A stretch of 57,222 nt of DNA. Source: Myxococcota bacterium (GTDB lineage: Bacteria; Myxococcota_A; UBA796; UBA2385). The DNA is taken from contig JAKLKF010000037.1 of assembly GCA_023150805.1 (NCBI GenBank), positions 1 through 57,222 of the forward strand. Direction: 5' to 3'. This document shows, piece after piece, positions 50,001-57,222 of the stretch; the stretch's first letter is position 1, and each line of letters starts with the position of its first letter. The notes beneath the pieces are model-generated. The model had not been told where the DNA came from. It worked only from the letters and a program-made list of their open reading frames with translations, and ran no database searches. Position numbers and translations under genes: made by a program.

Positions 50001-50135
50001 CGACGTCCTCGGAGCAGGCGGCGGCGGAGCGTATCGGGTCGGGCGCCGCGACGTCAATCGGGCGGGGGCTACGGGCACCGGCCGGCGGGCTACAAGGCGC
50101 CGGCGAGGAGCTCGCCCCCCTCCCGCCCCTGGCCC

Positions 50136-51308
50136 ATGCACGTCCTCCACGTCACGCCCTACTTCCCCCCGACCTGGGCCTACGGCGGCATCCCGCGCAT
50201 CGTCGACGGGCTGTCCCGGGCGCTGGTCCGGCAGGGCGTGCAGGTCACCGTCCTGACCACCGACGCGCTGGACGCGGAGCGCCGGGTGGACCTGCCGCGG
50301 CGCCGCGACCACCATGGCGTGCAGGTCGTGACCGTGCCGAACCTGTCCAACCGCGTCGCCTACCGGCACCAGCTCTTCCTGCCCTGGGGCGGGGCGCGCG
50401 CGCTGCGGGGGCTGGCGGGGGTGGACCTGGTCCACCTGCACGGCCACCGCCACCTGCTCAACAACGTGGCCGTCGCCTGGGCCCGCGGCCGCGGCCTGCC
50501 CTACGTGCTGACCGCCAACGGCACGCTGCTGCGGCACGAGCGCAAGGTCGGCGTCAAGCTGTTGTGGGACCTCGCCGTGGCCGGGCACGTGCCCCGCGGC
50601 GCGGCGCGCTGCGTCGCGGTCAGCGCCGCCGACGTGGCCCAGCACCTCCAGGCGGGCCTGCCCGCCGACCGCGTCGCCCGCATCCCCAACGGCCTGGACC
50701 TGGGCGAGTTCGAGGCCCTGCCGCCCCGCGGGACCTTCCGGGCCGCGCACGGCCTGGGCCGGCGCCCGCTCGTCGCCTACCTGGGCCAGGTCTCGCCCCG
50801 GAAGGGCGTCGACCACCTCGTCGCCGCCTTCGCCGACGGCGCCCTGGGGGACGCGGTGCTGGTCGTCGGCGGCAACGACATGGGTGGCCTCGCCGCGGCG
50901 CGCGCGCGGGGACCGGCGCCCGACGCCGTGCGCTTCGTGGGCCTGCTGGAGGGGCCCGAGCGCCTGGCCCTGCTGGCCGACGCCGACGTCCTGGTCTACC
51001 CGTCGACCGCCGAGGTCTTCGGCCTGGTGCCCTTCGAGGGCCTGCTGTGCGGCGTGCCGGTGGTCGTGGGCGAGGACTGCGGCTGCGGCGAGCTGATCGC
51101 CGAGGCCGGCGCCGGCCTGCTGGTGCGGCACGGCGACGTCGCTGGCCTGCGGGCGCGCATCCGCACCCTGCTGTCCGACCGGGTCGCCGCTGGCGCGATG
51201 GTGGCCCGCGGGCGGCGCTACGTGGCCGAGCACCTGGGCTTCGACCGGGTGGCCGCCGCGCACGCGGCGCTGTACGCCCGGATCCTGGACGAGGAGAGGC
51301 GCGCATGA
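50136..51308 (+). CDS. Glycosyltransferase family 4 (GT-B fold)
   Basis: A 390-residue GT4 enzyme. YFPPTWAYGGIPRIVDGLSRAL holds the N-terminal loop of family 4, HLHGHRHLLNN is the usual helix, and the C-terminal nucleotide-sugar site is seen in VYPSTAEVFGLVPFEGLLCGVPVV (E-x7-E type, with EVFGLVPFE). It transfers sugar to lipid or glycan acceptors in the cytoplasm. ATG at 50136. Its stop overlaps the ATG of the next gene (ATGA), a membrane protein with TPR repeats, so the two probably act together. Confidence 0.88.
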   Translation: MHVLHVTPYFPPTWAYGGIPRIVDGLSRALVRQGVQVTVLTTDALDAERRVDLPRRRDHHGVQVVTVPNLSNRVAYRHQLFLPWGGARALRGLAGVDLVHLHGHRHLLNNVAVAWARGRGLPYVLTANGTLLRHERKVGVKLLWDLAVAGHVPRGAARCVAVSAADVAQHLQAGLPADRVARIPNGLDLGEFEALPPRGTFRAAHGLGRRPLVAYLGQVSPRKGVDHLVAAFADGALGDAVLVVGGNDMGGLAAARARGPAPDAVRFVGLLEGPERLALLADADVLVYPSTAEVFGLVPFEGLLCGVPVVVGEDCGCGELIAEAGAGLLVRHGDVAGLRARIRTLLSDRVAAGAMVARGRRYVAEHLGFDRVAAAHAALYARILDEERRA

Positions 51309-53017
51309 CCGTCGAGTGGGGGCGTCGCCTGCTGCTGGTGGCCCTGGTGCTGGCCATGGTGCTGTCCTACCAGGCCGTCCTGGACGCGCCCTTCGTCTAC
51401 GACGACAAGATCGAGGTGGTCGGCAACGGCACGATCCGCGACCTGGACGAGTGGCGGGCCATCGCCCGCTACAACCTCAGCCGGCCGCTGCTGGTGCTGA
51501 CCTACGCGGTCGACTTCCACCGCCACGCGCTGGAGCCGAGGGGCTACCACCTGACGAACCTTGCGGTGGCCGGCCTGGCGATCGCCGCGGCGCTGTTCCT
51601 GGCCGAGGGGCTGCTGCGCCTGTGGCGCGTCGGCCACCCCCTGCCGCGCGCCGCCGCCGCGGTCGGCGTGTGGGTGCTGCACCCCATGGCCACCGAGGGC
51701 ATCACCTACATCACGGGGCGCTCGGAGAGCCTGTGCGCGGTGTTCTGCTTCTTCGCCGTCGGCGCATGGGCCCAGGCCCTGCTGGCCGAGGGCGAGGGGC
51801 GGTCCGGGTCGGGCTGGCGCGCGCTCGGCCTGCTGGGCTTCGCCGGCGCGGTCACCACCAAGGAGGTCGGGGCGATGATCCCCGCCGCCCTGCTGGCCGT
51901 CGAGCTGCTGGGCGCGGGGAGGGGCGGTGGCGCGGCCTCCCCCGCCGGGCGCCTGCGCGCGGTGTGGCTGGCGCGCATTCGCGCGGTGCGCTGGGCCTGG
52001 TTCCTGCCGCTCGCCGCCCTGGTCCTGCTGGCCGGCTGGCTGCGCCTGCAGCACGCGCCGACCTTCCTGCCCCGCGAGGTCGACCGCCCGTTGCCCACCC
52101 AGCTCGTGACCCAGGCCGAGGCCTGGCGGCACTACCTGCGCCTGTGGCTGCTGCCCTGGGGCCAGACCATCTTCCACCACCTCGACGACGTGGCGCCCGC
52201 CAGCCTGCGCGGTGGCGCCGCGGTCGGGGGCTGGGCCCTCCTGGTGGCCGGGGCCGTCGCCTGGGCGCGCAGGGTGCCGGTGGCCGGGGCCGCCCTGGCC
52301 TGCGCGGCGCTCTTCCTGCTGCCCAGCAGCTCCCTGGTCCCGCTCAAGGAGAACATGGCCGAGCACCGGGCCTTCCAGACCGGCCTGTGGCTGGCCATCG
52401 CCCTGGTCGGCAGCCTGCCGGCGCGCGCCCTGCGCCCGGCGGCCTGGGCCCTGGTCCCGGTCCTGGGCGTCCTGGTCGGGCTCACCCAGCTCCGCCACCG
52501 CGCCTGGCAGAGCGAGGTCGCCCTGTGGGAGGAGGCGGTCGCCCGCCGCCCCGAGGTCGCCGCGGCCTGGTACGGCCTGGGCGACGCGCGCCGCTTCGCC
52601 TCGGACTACCCCGGCGCCGAGCAGGCCTACCTCGCCGCCGTCGAGCGCGACCCCGAGCACCTGGACGCCTGGAACAACCTGGGCATCACCCGCGCCAGCC
52701 TCGGAGACGCCGCCGGCGCCACCGAGGCCTGGAACCTGGCGCTGCGCAAGAGCCCCACCTACTGCAAGGCGCACGCGAACCTGGGCGTCCTGGCCGCCGG
52801 CGAGCGCGACTGGGACCGCGCCCTGGGGGAGTTCCGCACGACCCTGGCCTACTGCCCGGACAACCCCCGCGCCCACCTGGGGCTGTGCGAGCTGCACCGC
52901 GGGCCCCGACGCGACCGCGAGAAGGCCATCTTCCACTGCCAGGCCTTCGTCGACCTGTCCCCGACCTCGGACCAGGCGCTGCGGGTCAAGGAGTGGCTGC
53001 TGGAGCTGACCTTCTGA
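51305..53017 (+). CDS. TMTC-like membrane protein with C-terminal TPR repeats
   Basis: A 570-residue protein: about ten membrane helices, starting with a helix and then FVYDDKIEVVGNG, which fits the acidic YDD loop of TMTC-type O-mannosyltransferases. HPMATEGITYITGRSESL is another signature. Residues ~420-560 contain at least three TPR repeats (AWYGLGDARRFASDYPGAEQAY, AWNNLGITRASLGDAAGATEAW). Eukaryotic TMTCs mannosylate proteins; bacterial members are uncharacterised. ATG overlaps the GT4 stop (ATGA). It is convergent with a radical SAM gene. Confidence 0.8.
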   Translation: MTVEWGRRLLLVALVLAMVLSYQAVLDAPFVYDDKIEVVGNGTIRDLDEWRAIARYNLSRPLLVLTYAVDFHRHALEPRGYHLTNLAVAGLAIAAALFLAEGLLRLWRVGHPLPRAAAAVGVWVLHPMATEGITYITGRSESLCAVFCFFAVGAWAQALLAEGEGRSGSGWRALGLLGFAGAVTTKEVGAMIPAALLAVELLGAGRGGGAASPAGRLRAVWLARIRAVRWAWFLPLAALVLLAGWLRLQHAPTFLPREVDRPLPTQLVTQAEAWRHYLRLWLLPWGQTIFHHLDDVAPASLRGGAAVGGWALLVAGAVAWARRVPVAGAALACAALFLLPSSSLVPLKENMAEHRAFQTGLWLAIALVGSLPARALRPAAWALVPVLGVLVGLTQLRHRAWQSEVALWEEAVARRPEVAAAWYGLGDARRFASDYPGAEQAYLAAVERDPEHLDAWNNLGITRASLGDAAGATEAWNLALRKSPTYCKAHANLGVLAAGERDWDRALGEFRTTLAYCPDNPRAHLGLCELHRGPRRDREKAIFHCQAFVDLSPTSDQALRVKEWLLELTF

Positions 53018-53047
53018 GCTGGCCACATGCGGCGCGGGCCTCGCGGG

Positions 53048-54430
53048 TCAGCCCGGGCGGGCCTGCTCGACCGCCCAGCGCGACAGCGCCCGGCCCAGCC
53101 GCCAGGCCTCGCCCACGCTGCCGGAGCGCACCGCGTCGCGGGTCACCCGGGCCAGGGGCCGGGGCCGCAGGTAGAACCCGACCCAGGCCTGGCGCAGCAG
53201 GCGGGCCAGCTCCTCGGGCGGCAGGTCGGTCACGGTCGGGCGGTGCAGGTCGCCGTCGACGGGGTTGCGCACGCTGGCGCTGGCGACGCCGCTGCCGCCG
53301 GCGCTGCCCAGGAACAGCGGCGTGCCGGGCATCGCGGTCAGGGTGCTGAACTGGACGTAGGTCGCGCCCAGCTCCCGGCAGAAGGCGACCGTGCGCTGCA
53401 CGGCGGCGCCGTCCTCGCCCGGCGCGCCCAGGATGACGTAGGCCAGGCTGCGCAGCCCGGCGGCGCGCGTGTCGGCGAAGGCCCGGCGGGCCTGGTCGAC
53501 GGTGACGTCCTTGCGCAGCAGCGCCAGGGTGTCGGGGTTCCCGCTCTCGACCCCGTAGGCGACCATGGTGCAGCCGGCCCGCCGCATCAGCGAGAGCAGC
53601 TCGCGGTCGACGCCGTCGACCCTGCCCTCGCACTTCCACTCCACGCGCAGGTCCCGGCGCAGGATCTCCTCGCAGATGGCCGCCACGCGCCGCTTGCTCA
53701 GCGTGAAGTTGTCGTCGTAGACGTTGACGAAGCGCACGCCGAGGTCGCGCACCACGTGCGCCAGCTCGTCGACGACGTCCTCGGCCGGCCGCGCCCGCCA
53801 GCGGCTGCCCGAGACGCTCTTGTCGCAGAAGCTGCACCGGAAGGGGCAGCCCCGGCTGGTGATGACCGTGGCCAGGCCGGGTCGGGTCGCGAACAGGTAG
53901 CGGTAGGCCTGGTTGGGCAGCAGGTCGCGCGCCGGCCAGGCCAGGGTCTCGACCCGGGCGCGCGGCACGCCCTCGCGGAAGAGGCGGCCGGGGACGCGCA
54001 CCCCGGGGGGCGGGTCGCCGCGCTCCCCCTCGGCCCACCAGCGGACCAGGGCGACGGCGGCGTCCTCGCCCTCGCCCTCGACGGCGGCGTCCAGGCCCGG
54101 CATCTGGTCGAAGACGGCGGCGCCCACGGCGGTCGGGTGGGGGCCGCCGAGCACGATGCGGCCGACGTGGGGGCGGGCCAGGGCGACGGCGCGGGCGGCG
54201 ATGTCGGACACCGGGGTCATCGCCGACAGGCCCAGCACCTCGGGCCGGAGGCGGGCGAGGTGGGCCTGGAAGCGCGCCCAGGACCAGCCGAGCACGTAGG
54301 CGTCGAGCAGCTCGACCTCGATCCCGGCCTGGCGCAGCGCGGCGGCGACGTAGGCCAGCCCGAGCGGCGGCACCGACAGGCCCGCGTCGCGGGCGTCGCG
54401 GCGGGGCGGGCGGGTGAGCAGGACGCGCAT
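53048..54430 (-). CDS. B12-binding radical SAM protein
   Basis: A 460-residue radical SAM protein with an N-terminal Rossmann-like cobalamin-binding domain (residues ~1-140; SVPPLGLAYVAAALRQAG, then SAMTPVSD and GGPHPTA) and a radical SAM domain holding CPFRCSFC at ~210. The B12 fold lacks the DxHxxG of base-off cobalamin binders, as in many of these enzymes. The C-terminal part includes STLTAMPGTPLF. Members methylate unreactive carbons or carry out tailoring steps. ATG at 54430. Substrate unknown. Confidence 0.82.
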   Translation of the reverse strand: MRVLLTRPPRRDARDAGLSVPPLGLAYVAAALRQAGIEVELLDAYVLGWSWARFQAHLARLRPEVLGLSAMTPVSDIAARAVALARPHVGRIVLGGPHPTAVGAAVFDQMPGLDAAVEGEGEDAAVALVRWWAEGERGDPPPGVRVPGRLFREGVPRARVETLAWPARDLLPNQAYRYLFATRPGLATVITSRGCPFRCSFCDKSVSGSRWRARPAEDVVDELAHVVRDLGVRFVNVYDDNFTLSKRRVAAICEEILRRDLRVEWKCEGRVDGVDRELLSLMRRAGCTMVAYGVESGNPDTLALLRKDVTVDQARRAFADTRAAGLRSLAYVILGAPGEDGAAVQRTVAFCRELGATYVQFSTLTAMPGTPLFLGSAGGSGVASASVRNPVDGDLHRPTVTDLPPEELARLLRQAWVGFYLRPRPLARVTRDAVRSGSVGEAWRLGRALSRWAVEQARPG

Positions 54431-54480
54431 GGCTGCGCTTGTACCCCAGGCGCGCGCGGGCGAGAGGGGGCGGGGACCGC

Positions 54481-55077
54481 TCACGCCGCCAGGGCGGTGA
54501 CCAGGGCCGCGGCGCGGGCGGCGTCGACGTGGCCGTCGCGGAAGCAGGCGCCCAGCGCGGCCACGCCCCAGGCCCCGGCGCGCCGGCAGGCGGCGGCGTT
54601 CTCGGGGCTGATCCCGCCCAGCGCCAGCACCGGGAGAGGTGCGCCGGCGCAGGCGGCGGCCAGGCCGGCCAGGCCGAGGGGGGGGCGGGCGTCGCCCGGC
54701 TTGCTGCCAGGGGCAAACACCGGCGAGAGCAGGGCCCAGGCGCAGCCCAGCGCCGCGGCGCGCGCCAGCCCCTCGGGCCCGTGCGCGGCGGCGGACACCA
54801 CGAGGTCCTCCTCGCCCGGCGCCGGCGGCCGGTCAGGCAGGTGCAGCCCCCGCCCGTGCTCTCGGGCCCGCTGCGGGTCCCCTGCGGCCACGGGTCGCAC
54901 CAGGATCTGCAGGCCGGGCGGCAGCGGCCCGCCCAGCACCGCGGCAAGCGCCTCGGGCTGGTCCACCAGGCGCAGGATCAGCGCGTCGACGCCGGCCCGG
55001 GCCAGCAGGTCCAGCTCCCGGACCCAGGGCCCCACCCGCGGCGGGCTCACCGCCAGCACCCGCGGCGGGCGGCTCAC
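54481..55077 (-). CDS. Thiamine phosphate synthase/TenI-like protein
   Basis: A 198-residue TIM-barrel protein. [21 protein letters not shown] and [15 protein letters not shown] match the pyrophosphate- and phosphate-binding ends of ThiE/TenI proteins. The N-terminus lacks the full HMP-PP site (HLPDRPP replaces the usual motif), so either ThiE condensation of thiazole and pyrimidine phosphates or TenI thiazole tautomerase activity is possible. GTG at 55077 overlaps the ThiG stop (GTGA), which strongly links it to thiamine thiazole synthesis. Confidence 0.75.
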   Translation of the reverse strand: MSRPPRVLAVSPPRVGPWVRELDLLARAGVDALILRLVDQPEALAAVLGGPLPPGLQILVRPVAAGDPQRAREHGRGLHLPDRPPAPGEEDLVVSAAAHGPEGLARAAALGCAWALLSPVFAPGSKPGDARPPLGLAGLAAACAGAPLPVLALGGISPENAAACRRAGAWGVAALGACFRDGHVDAARAAALVTALAA

Positions 55078-55841
55078 CGCCCGATGACGCCCGCCAGGGG
55101 CGAGCTGGCGGTGGCGTAGAGCTTCTTCTCGATGCGGCCCGCCTCGAAGGCGGCGCGCCCGGCCTCGGTCGCCAGGCGCATCGCGTGGGCCATCTTCACC
55201 GGGTCCCGGGCGCCGGCGATCGCCGTGTTCATCAAGAGCCCGTCGACCCCCAACTCCATCGCCACCGCGGCGTCGCTGGCGGTGCCCACGCCGGCGTCCA
55301 CGATGACCGGCACCGTGCGCTGCTCCAGGATGATCGCCAGGTTGTAGGGGTTGCGGATGCCCAGGCCGCTGCCGATGGGCGCGGCCAGCGGCATCACCGC
55401 CGCGCAGCCGATGTCGGCCAGCCGCCGGCAGGTGACCGGGTCGTCGGAGCAGTAGGGCAGGACCGTGAAGCCGTCGCGGACCAGCACCCGCGCCGCCTCC
55501 AGGGTGCCCTCGGGGTCGGGGAACAGCGTGTCCGGGTCGCCGATCACCTCGAGCTTGACCAGGTCGGTGCCCAGCAGCTCCCGCGCCAGGTGGGCGGTCG
55601 CGACGGCGTCCTCGGCCGTGTAGCTGCCCGCCGTGTTGGGCAGCAGCGTGATCTTCGACCGGTCGATCCAGGCGAGCACGTCCTGGCCCTGGGGCGCCGA
55701 CAGGTCCACCCGCCGCAGGGCGACGGTGACCATGGCGGTGCCGCTGGCCTCGTGGCATGCGCGCATGGTCGCGAAGTCCGCGTAACGACCGGTGCCGACG
55801 ATCAGGCGCGAGGACAGGGAGACGGAGCCGATCTGGAGCAT
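55074..55841 (-). CDS. thiG: Thiazole synthase ThiG
   Basis: A 255-residue ThiG of typical size. [40 protein letters not shown] with the Schiff-base Lys, and [20 protein letters not shown] are all present. It forms the thiamine thiazole phosphate from DXP, dehydroglycine and the ThiS thiocarboxylate in the cytoplasm. No thiS gene lies next to it, and no TPP riboswitch is visible in the 170 bases upstream. ATG at 55841. The ThiE/TenI-like gene overlaps its stop. Confidence 0.95.
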   Translation of the reverse strand: MLQIGSVSLSSRLIVGTGRYADFATMRACHEASGTAMVTVALRRVDLSAPQGQDVLAWIDRSKITLLPNTAGSYTAEDAVATAHLARELLGTDLVKLEVIGDPDTLFPDPEGTLEAARVLVRDGFTVLPYCSDDPVTCRRLADIGCAAVMPLAAPIGSGLGIRNPYNLAIILEQRTVPVIVDAGVGTASDAAVAMELGVDGLLMNTAIAGARDPVKMAHAMRLATEAGRAAFEAGRIEKKLYATASSPLAGVIGR

Positions 55842-56011
55842 GGGGGTCCCCGGGGGGCTGGGCAGGGTGCGGTCCGGCGTCTTATGCTGCCGCCCGCTGC
55901 GACGGGAACCGGAATCCCCTGGTGAACGTGCGCCGTTTCGGCTACCATGCCGATGCCGCAGTCCGCGGCCTGAGCGACCTGCCGCGTCCTGCGGCCCTGA
56001 TGGAGGAACTC

Positions 56012-56536
56012 ATGACCAAGAACTGGCTCGTCCTCGCGACCGCCCTCTTCGCCATCGCCTGCAACGACAAGGGCGACGACACCGGCGGCACCACCGGCGA
56101 CGGCGGCACCACCGGCGACGGCGGCACCGGCGACGGCGGCACCGCGGCCCTGACCCTCGACTGCGCCTGGGGCGGCGGCGGCCTCGACGTCGTCCTGACC
56201 AACGGCGACAGCGCCGGCTACAACTTCGGCCTGGCCGAGACCAACGGCGACCCCCAGGCCTGGACCGGTGAGGACTGCTACCTGGGCTACCTGGCCAACG
56301 ACGGCACGCTGTACGACTACTGCCACCCGCTGTCCGCCTCCGGTGGCTTCCTGACCACCGTCGGCTCCCTCGACGAGATCGTCGAGGGCAGCACCACGAT
56401 CCACAGCGCCGCCCTCGAGAACACCTACTACCTGGAGGAGGTCTCCACCGGCTCCTGCTGGACCTGGGGTGACGACACCTCCTACTACGGCGGCCTGGGC
56501 TGCACCGACGTCGGCGGCCCCTGCACCGGCGAGTGA
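56012..56536 (+). CDS. Lipoprotein with repetitive Gly-Thr-Asp linker
   Basis: A 174-residue lipoprotein: MTKNWLVLATALFAIAC places the lipobox Cys, then a low-complexity linker of GTTGDGG units (about 56080-56143 at DNA level), then an unknown Cys-containing domain (CAWGGGGLDVVLT, GEDCYLGYLAND, SCWTWGDD). Six Cys residues suggest disulphides. GGAGGAACTC precedes ATG at 56012; an ATG at 56000 is in frame but has no site. A strong terminator follows the stop. It is divergent from thiG. Confidence 0.75.
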   Translation: MTKNWLVLATALFAIACNDKGDDTGGTTGDGGTTGDGGTGDGGTAALTLDCAWGGGGLDVVLTNGDSAGYNFGLAETNGDPQAWTGEDCYLGYLANDGTLYDYCHPLSASGGFLTTVGSLDEIVEGSTTIHSAALENTYYLEEVSTGSCWTWGDDTSYYGGLGCTDVGGPCTGE

Positions 56537-56578
56537 TCGTCCGCACCTGACGGCGTGACCTCCGGGTCCCGCCTCGCC

Positions 56579-56606
56579 GACCCGCCCGGGGAGACCTGGG
56601 CGGGTC
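56579..56606 (+). terminator. Terminator after lipoprotein gene
   Basis: A perfect 9-base stem, GACCCGCCC (56579-56587) and GGGCGGGTC (56598-56606), with a 10-base loop, 42 bases past the lipoprotein stop codon. GTTGCGTCT follows, giving a weak U-rich tail. It likely ends the lipoprotein transcript and lies just before the IS element. Confidence 0.65.
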
Positions 56607-56623
56607 GTTGCGTCTGGGGCGCC

Positions 56624-57222
56624 TAGTACCTGGACCCCGAAGTTTCTACCGAGAAGGGTTGCGCGGAAGGCATAGACGTGAAATTAGACGGAATGCCAGT
56701 TCCCACCGCCGTTCCCGTCAGCCTTTCCGACGAACTCCGCGCCCGGTTCGAGCGCATCGCGCGGAGCCAGACCGCCTCGGTTCGCTTGGTGCGGCGTGCC
56801 CGCATTGCTCTTCTTGCGGAGCAAGGCAAGTCCAACCAGGTGATTGCTGGGGAACTGGGGGTGGCTGAGAAGACGGTTCGAACCTGGCGGAAGCGGATCG
56901 CTACCGACGCTGTTGTCGAGGCCTTGGAGGACAAGCCGCGATCGGGGCGTCCGCCTGAAGTGCCTCTTGCAGTCCGGCTGCAGCTCGTGAGCCTTGCTTG
57001 CTCGCGACCCACGGACGACAAGACGCCCTTCCGCGAGGTTTGGAGCCACGCGGCGCTGCAGGGGGCCCTCGAGGAGGCGACGGGCTGGAAGCTGAGCATC
57101 AGCGAGATCGGGCGGGTGCTGCGTGCGGAGGACATCCGCCCTCACCGTGTCCGGATGTGGCTGAACAGCCAGGACAAGCAGTTCTGGGAGAAGGCGGAGG
57201 CGGTCTGCAAGCACTACATCAA
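56624..57222 (+). mobile_element. Left part of an IS630-family insertion sequence
   Basis: Sequence from the TA of CTAG (56623-56626) to the window end is lower in GC than the genes around it and encodes the start of an IS630-type transposase. IS630 elements insert at TA, often in CTAG, so the left end is probably the TA at 56624-56625, with TACCTGGACCCCGAAG as part of the end repeat. The right end lies outside the window. Confidence 0.6.
56678..57222 (+). CDS. IS630-family transposase, N-terminal part (3' end outside window)
   Basis: The frame runs to the window edge; about 181 residues are visible. It starts with MKLDGMPVPTAVPVSLSD and contains a helix-turn-helix for DNA binding (IALLAEQGKSNQVIAGELGV, VAEKTVRTWRKRI), then DKPRSGRPPEV, and a second helix-turn-helix-like region (ISEIGRVLRAEDIRPHRVRMWL). 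That order is typical of IS630 transposases ahead of the DDE catalytic core, which is not in the window. GTG at 56678 has GGAAGG seven bases upstream. Codons are less GC-biased than in neighbours, a sign of transfer. Confidence 0.85.
   Translation, partial: MKLDGMPVPTAVPVSLSDELRARFERIARSQTASVRLVRRARIALLAEQGKSNQVIAGELGVAEKTVRTWRKRIATDAVVEALEDKPRSGRPPEVPLAVRLQLVSLACSRPTDDKTPFREVWSHAALQGALEEATGWKLSISEIGRVLRAEDIRPHRVRMWLNSQDKQFWEKAEAVCKHYI

Noticed and set aside
55842..56011. TPP riboswitch upstream of thiG
   Set aside because: I looked for the conserved CTGAGA and ACCTGA-type elements on the minus strand and saw none.
1..57222. CRISPR array, prophage or defence island
   Set aside because: No regularly spaced repeats, phage structural genes, nuclease/helicase defence genes or integrase were seen; only a partial IS630 at the right edge is mobile.

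Overview
The window is very GC-rich (roughly three quarters G+C by eye) and densely coded on both strands. No stretch of 300 bases lacks a gene; the longest gap is about 180 bases (33310-33487). The organism is diderm: it encodes a phosphate-selective-type porin, two other beta-barrel-like proteins, an Lgt and at least ten predicted lipoproteins. Many of these have a lipobox Cys followed by an acidic Asp/Gly-rich linker (CGDKGDE, CGDKDED, CNDKGDD). Together with the GC content, radical SAM enzymes, PKD and beta-propeller lipoproteins and TPR proteins, this suggests a Myxococcota-like (old Deltaproteobacteria) bacterium. That assignment is inference; no marker gene for species placement is present.

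Layout. 1-4077: membrane proteins, an EamA transporter, a radical SAM/SPASM protein with an odd precursor-like N-terminus, a lipoprotein and a pair of small membrane proteins. 4112-10383: a phosphate/polyphosphate block of acid-phosphatase-like lipoprotein, OprP-type porin, exopolyphosphatase (ppx) and polyphosphate kinase (ppk); ppx and ppk are convergent and overlap. 10481-14072: DUF924 protein, low-molecular-weight phosphatase, then a Tat-type FAD oxidoreductase with an inserted Rieske-like domain, coupled to an SDR epimerase. 14127-18915: a tightly overlapping set of C39-like peptidase, RLAN/ATP-grasp/GCS2 fusion ligase and N-formylglutamate-amidohydrolase-like protein. 18928-21385 (minus): a cell-wall amidase, a LysR protein reduced to its DNA-binding domain, and an M19 dipeptidase. 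21495-25903: methionine aminopeptidase, DUF3336/patatin lipase, methyltransferase and TPR protein. 25960-31535: MCE/MlaD protein, ABC-2-like permease, TPR lipoprotein and LolA-like lipoprotein. 31561-34420: recJ and lgt. 34441-39982 (minus): a beta-barrel protein and three beta-propeller lipoproteins, two of them recent-looking duplicates. 40047-40713: Nudix hydrolase and tRNA-Leu(CAG). 40842-46508 (minus): GT39-like membrane protein, a secreted unknown and two PKD lipoproteins. 46626-50000: beta-barrel-like protein, HEAT-like protein, asparaginase and two Cys-rich lipoproteins. 50136-53017: GT4 glycosyltransferase and a TMTC-like membrane TPR protein. 53048-55841 (minus): B12-binding radical SAM, ThiE/TenI-like protein and ThiG. 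56012-56536: a lipoprotein followed by a good terminator. 56624-end: the left end of an IS630-family element, lower in GC than the rest.

Working together: the best functional groups are phosphate uptake and polyphosphate turnover (4112-10383) and peptide/amide-bond chemistry with a matching wall-peptide hydrolysis operon (14127-21385). Gene pairs often overlap by four bases (GTGA, ATGA, TTGA), so translational coupling is common. No CRISPR array, prophage or recognised defence system was seen. The most unusual items are the Rieske domain with Cys in place of a His ligand, the LysR DNA-binding stub with an apparent CTG start, the ligase/peptidase/deformylase cluster with an unknown C-terminal extension, and the precursor-like N-terminus of the radical SAM protein.
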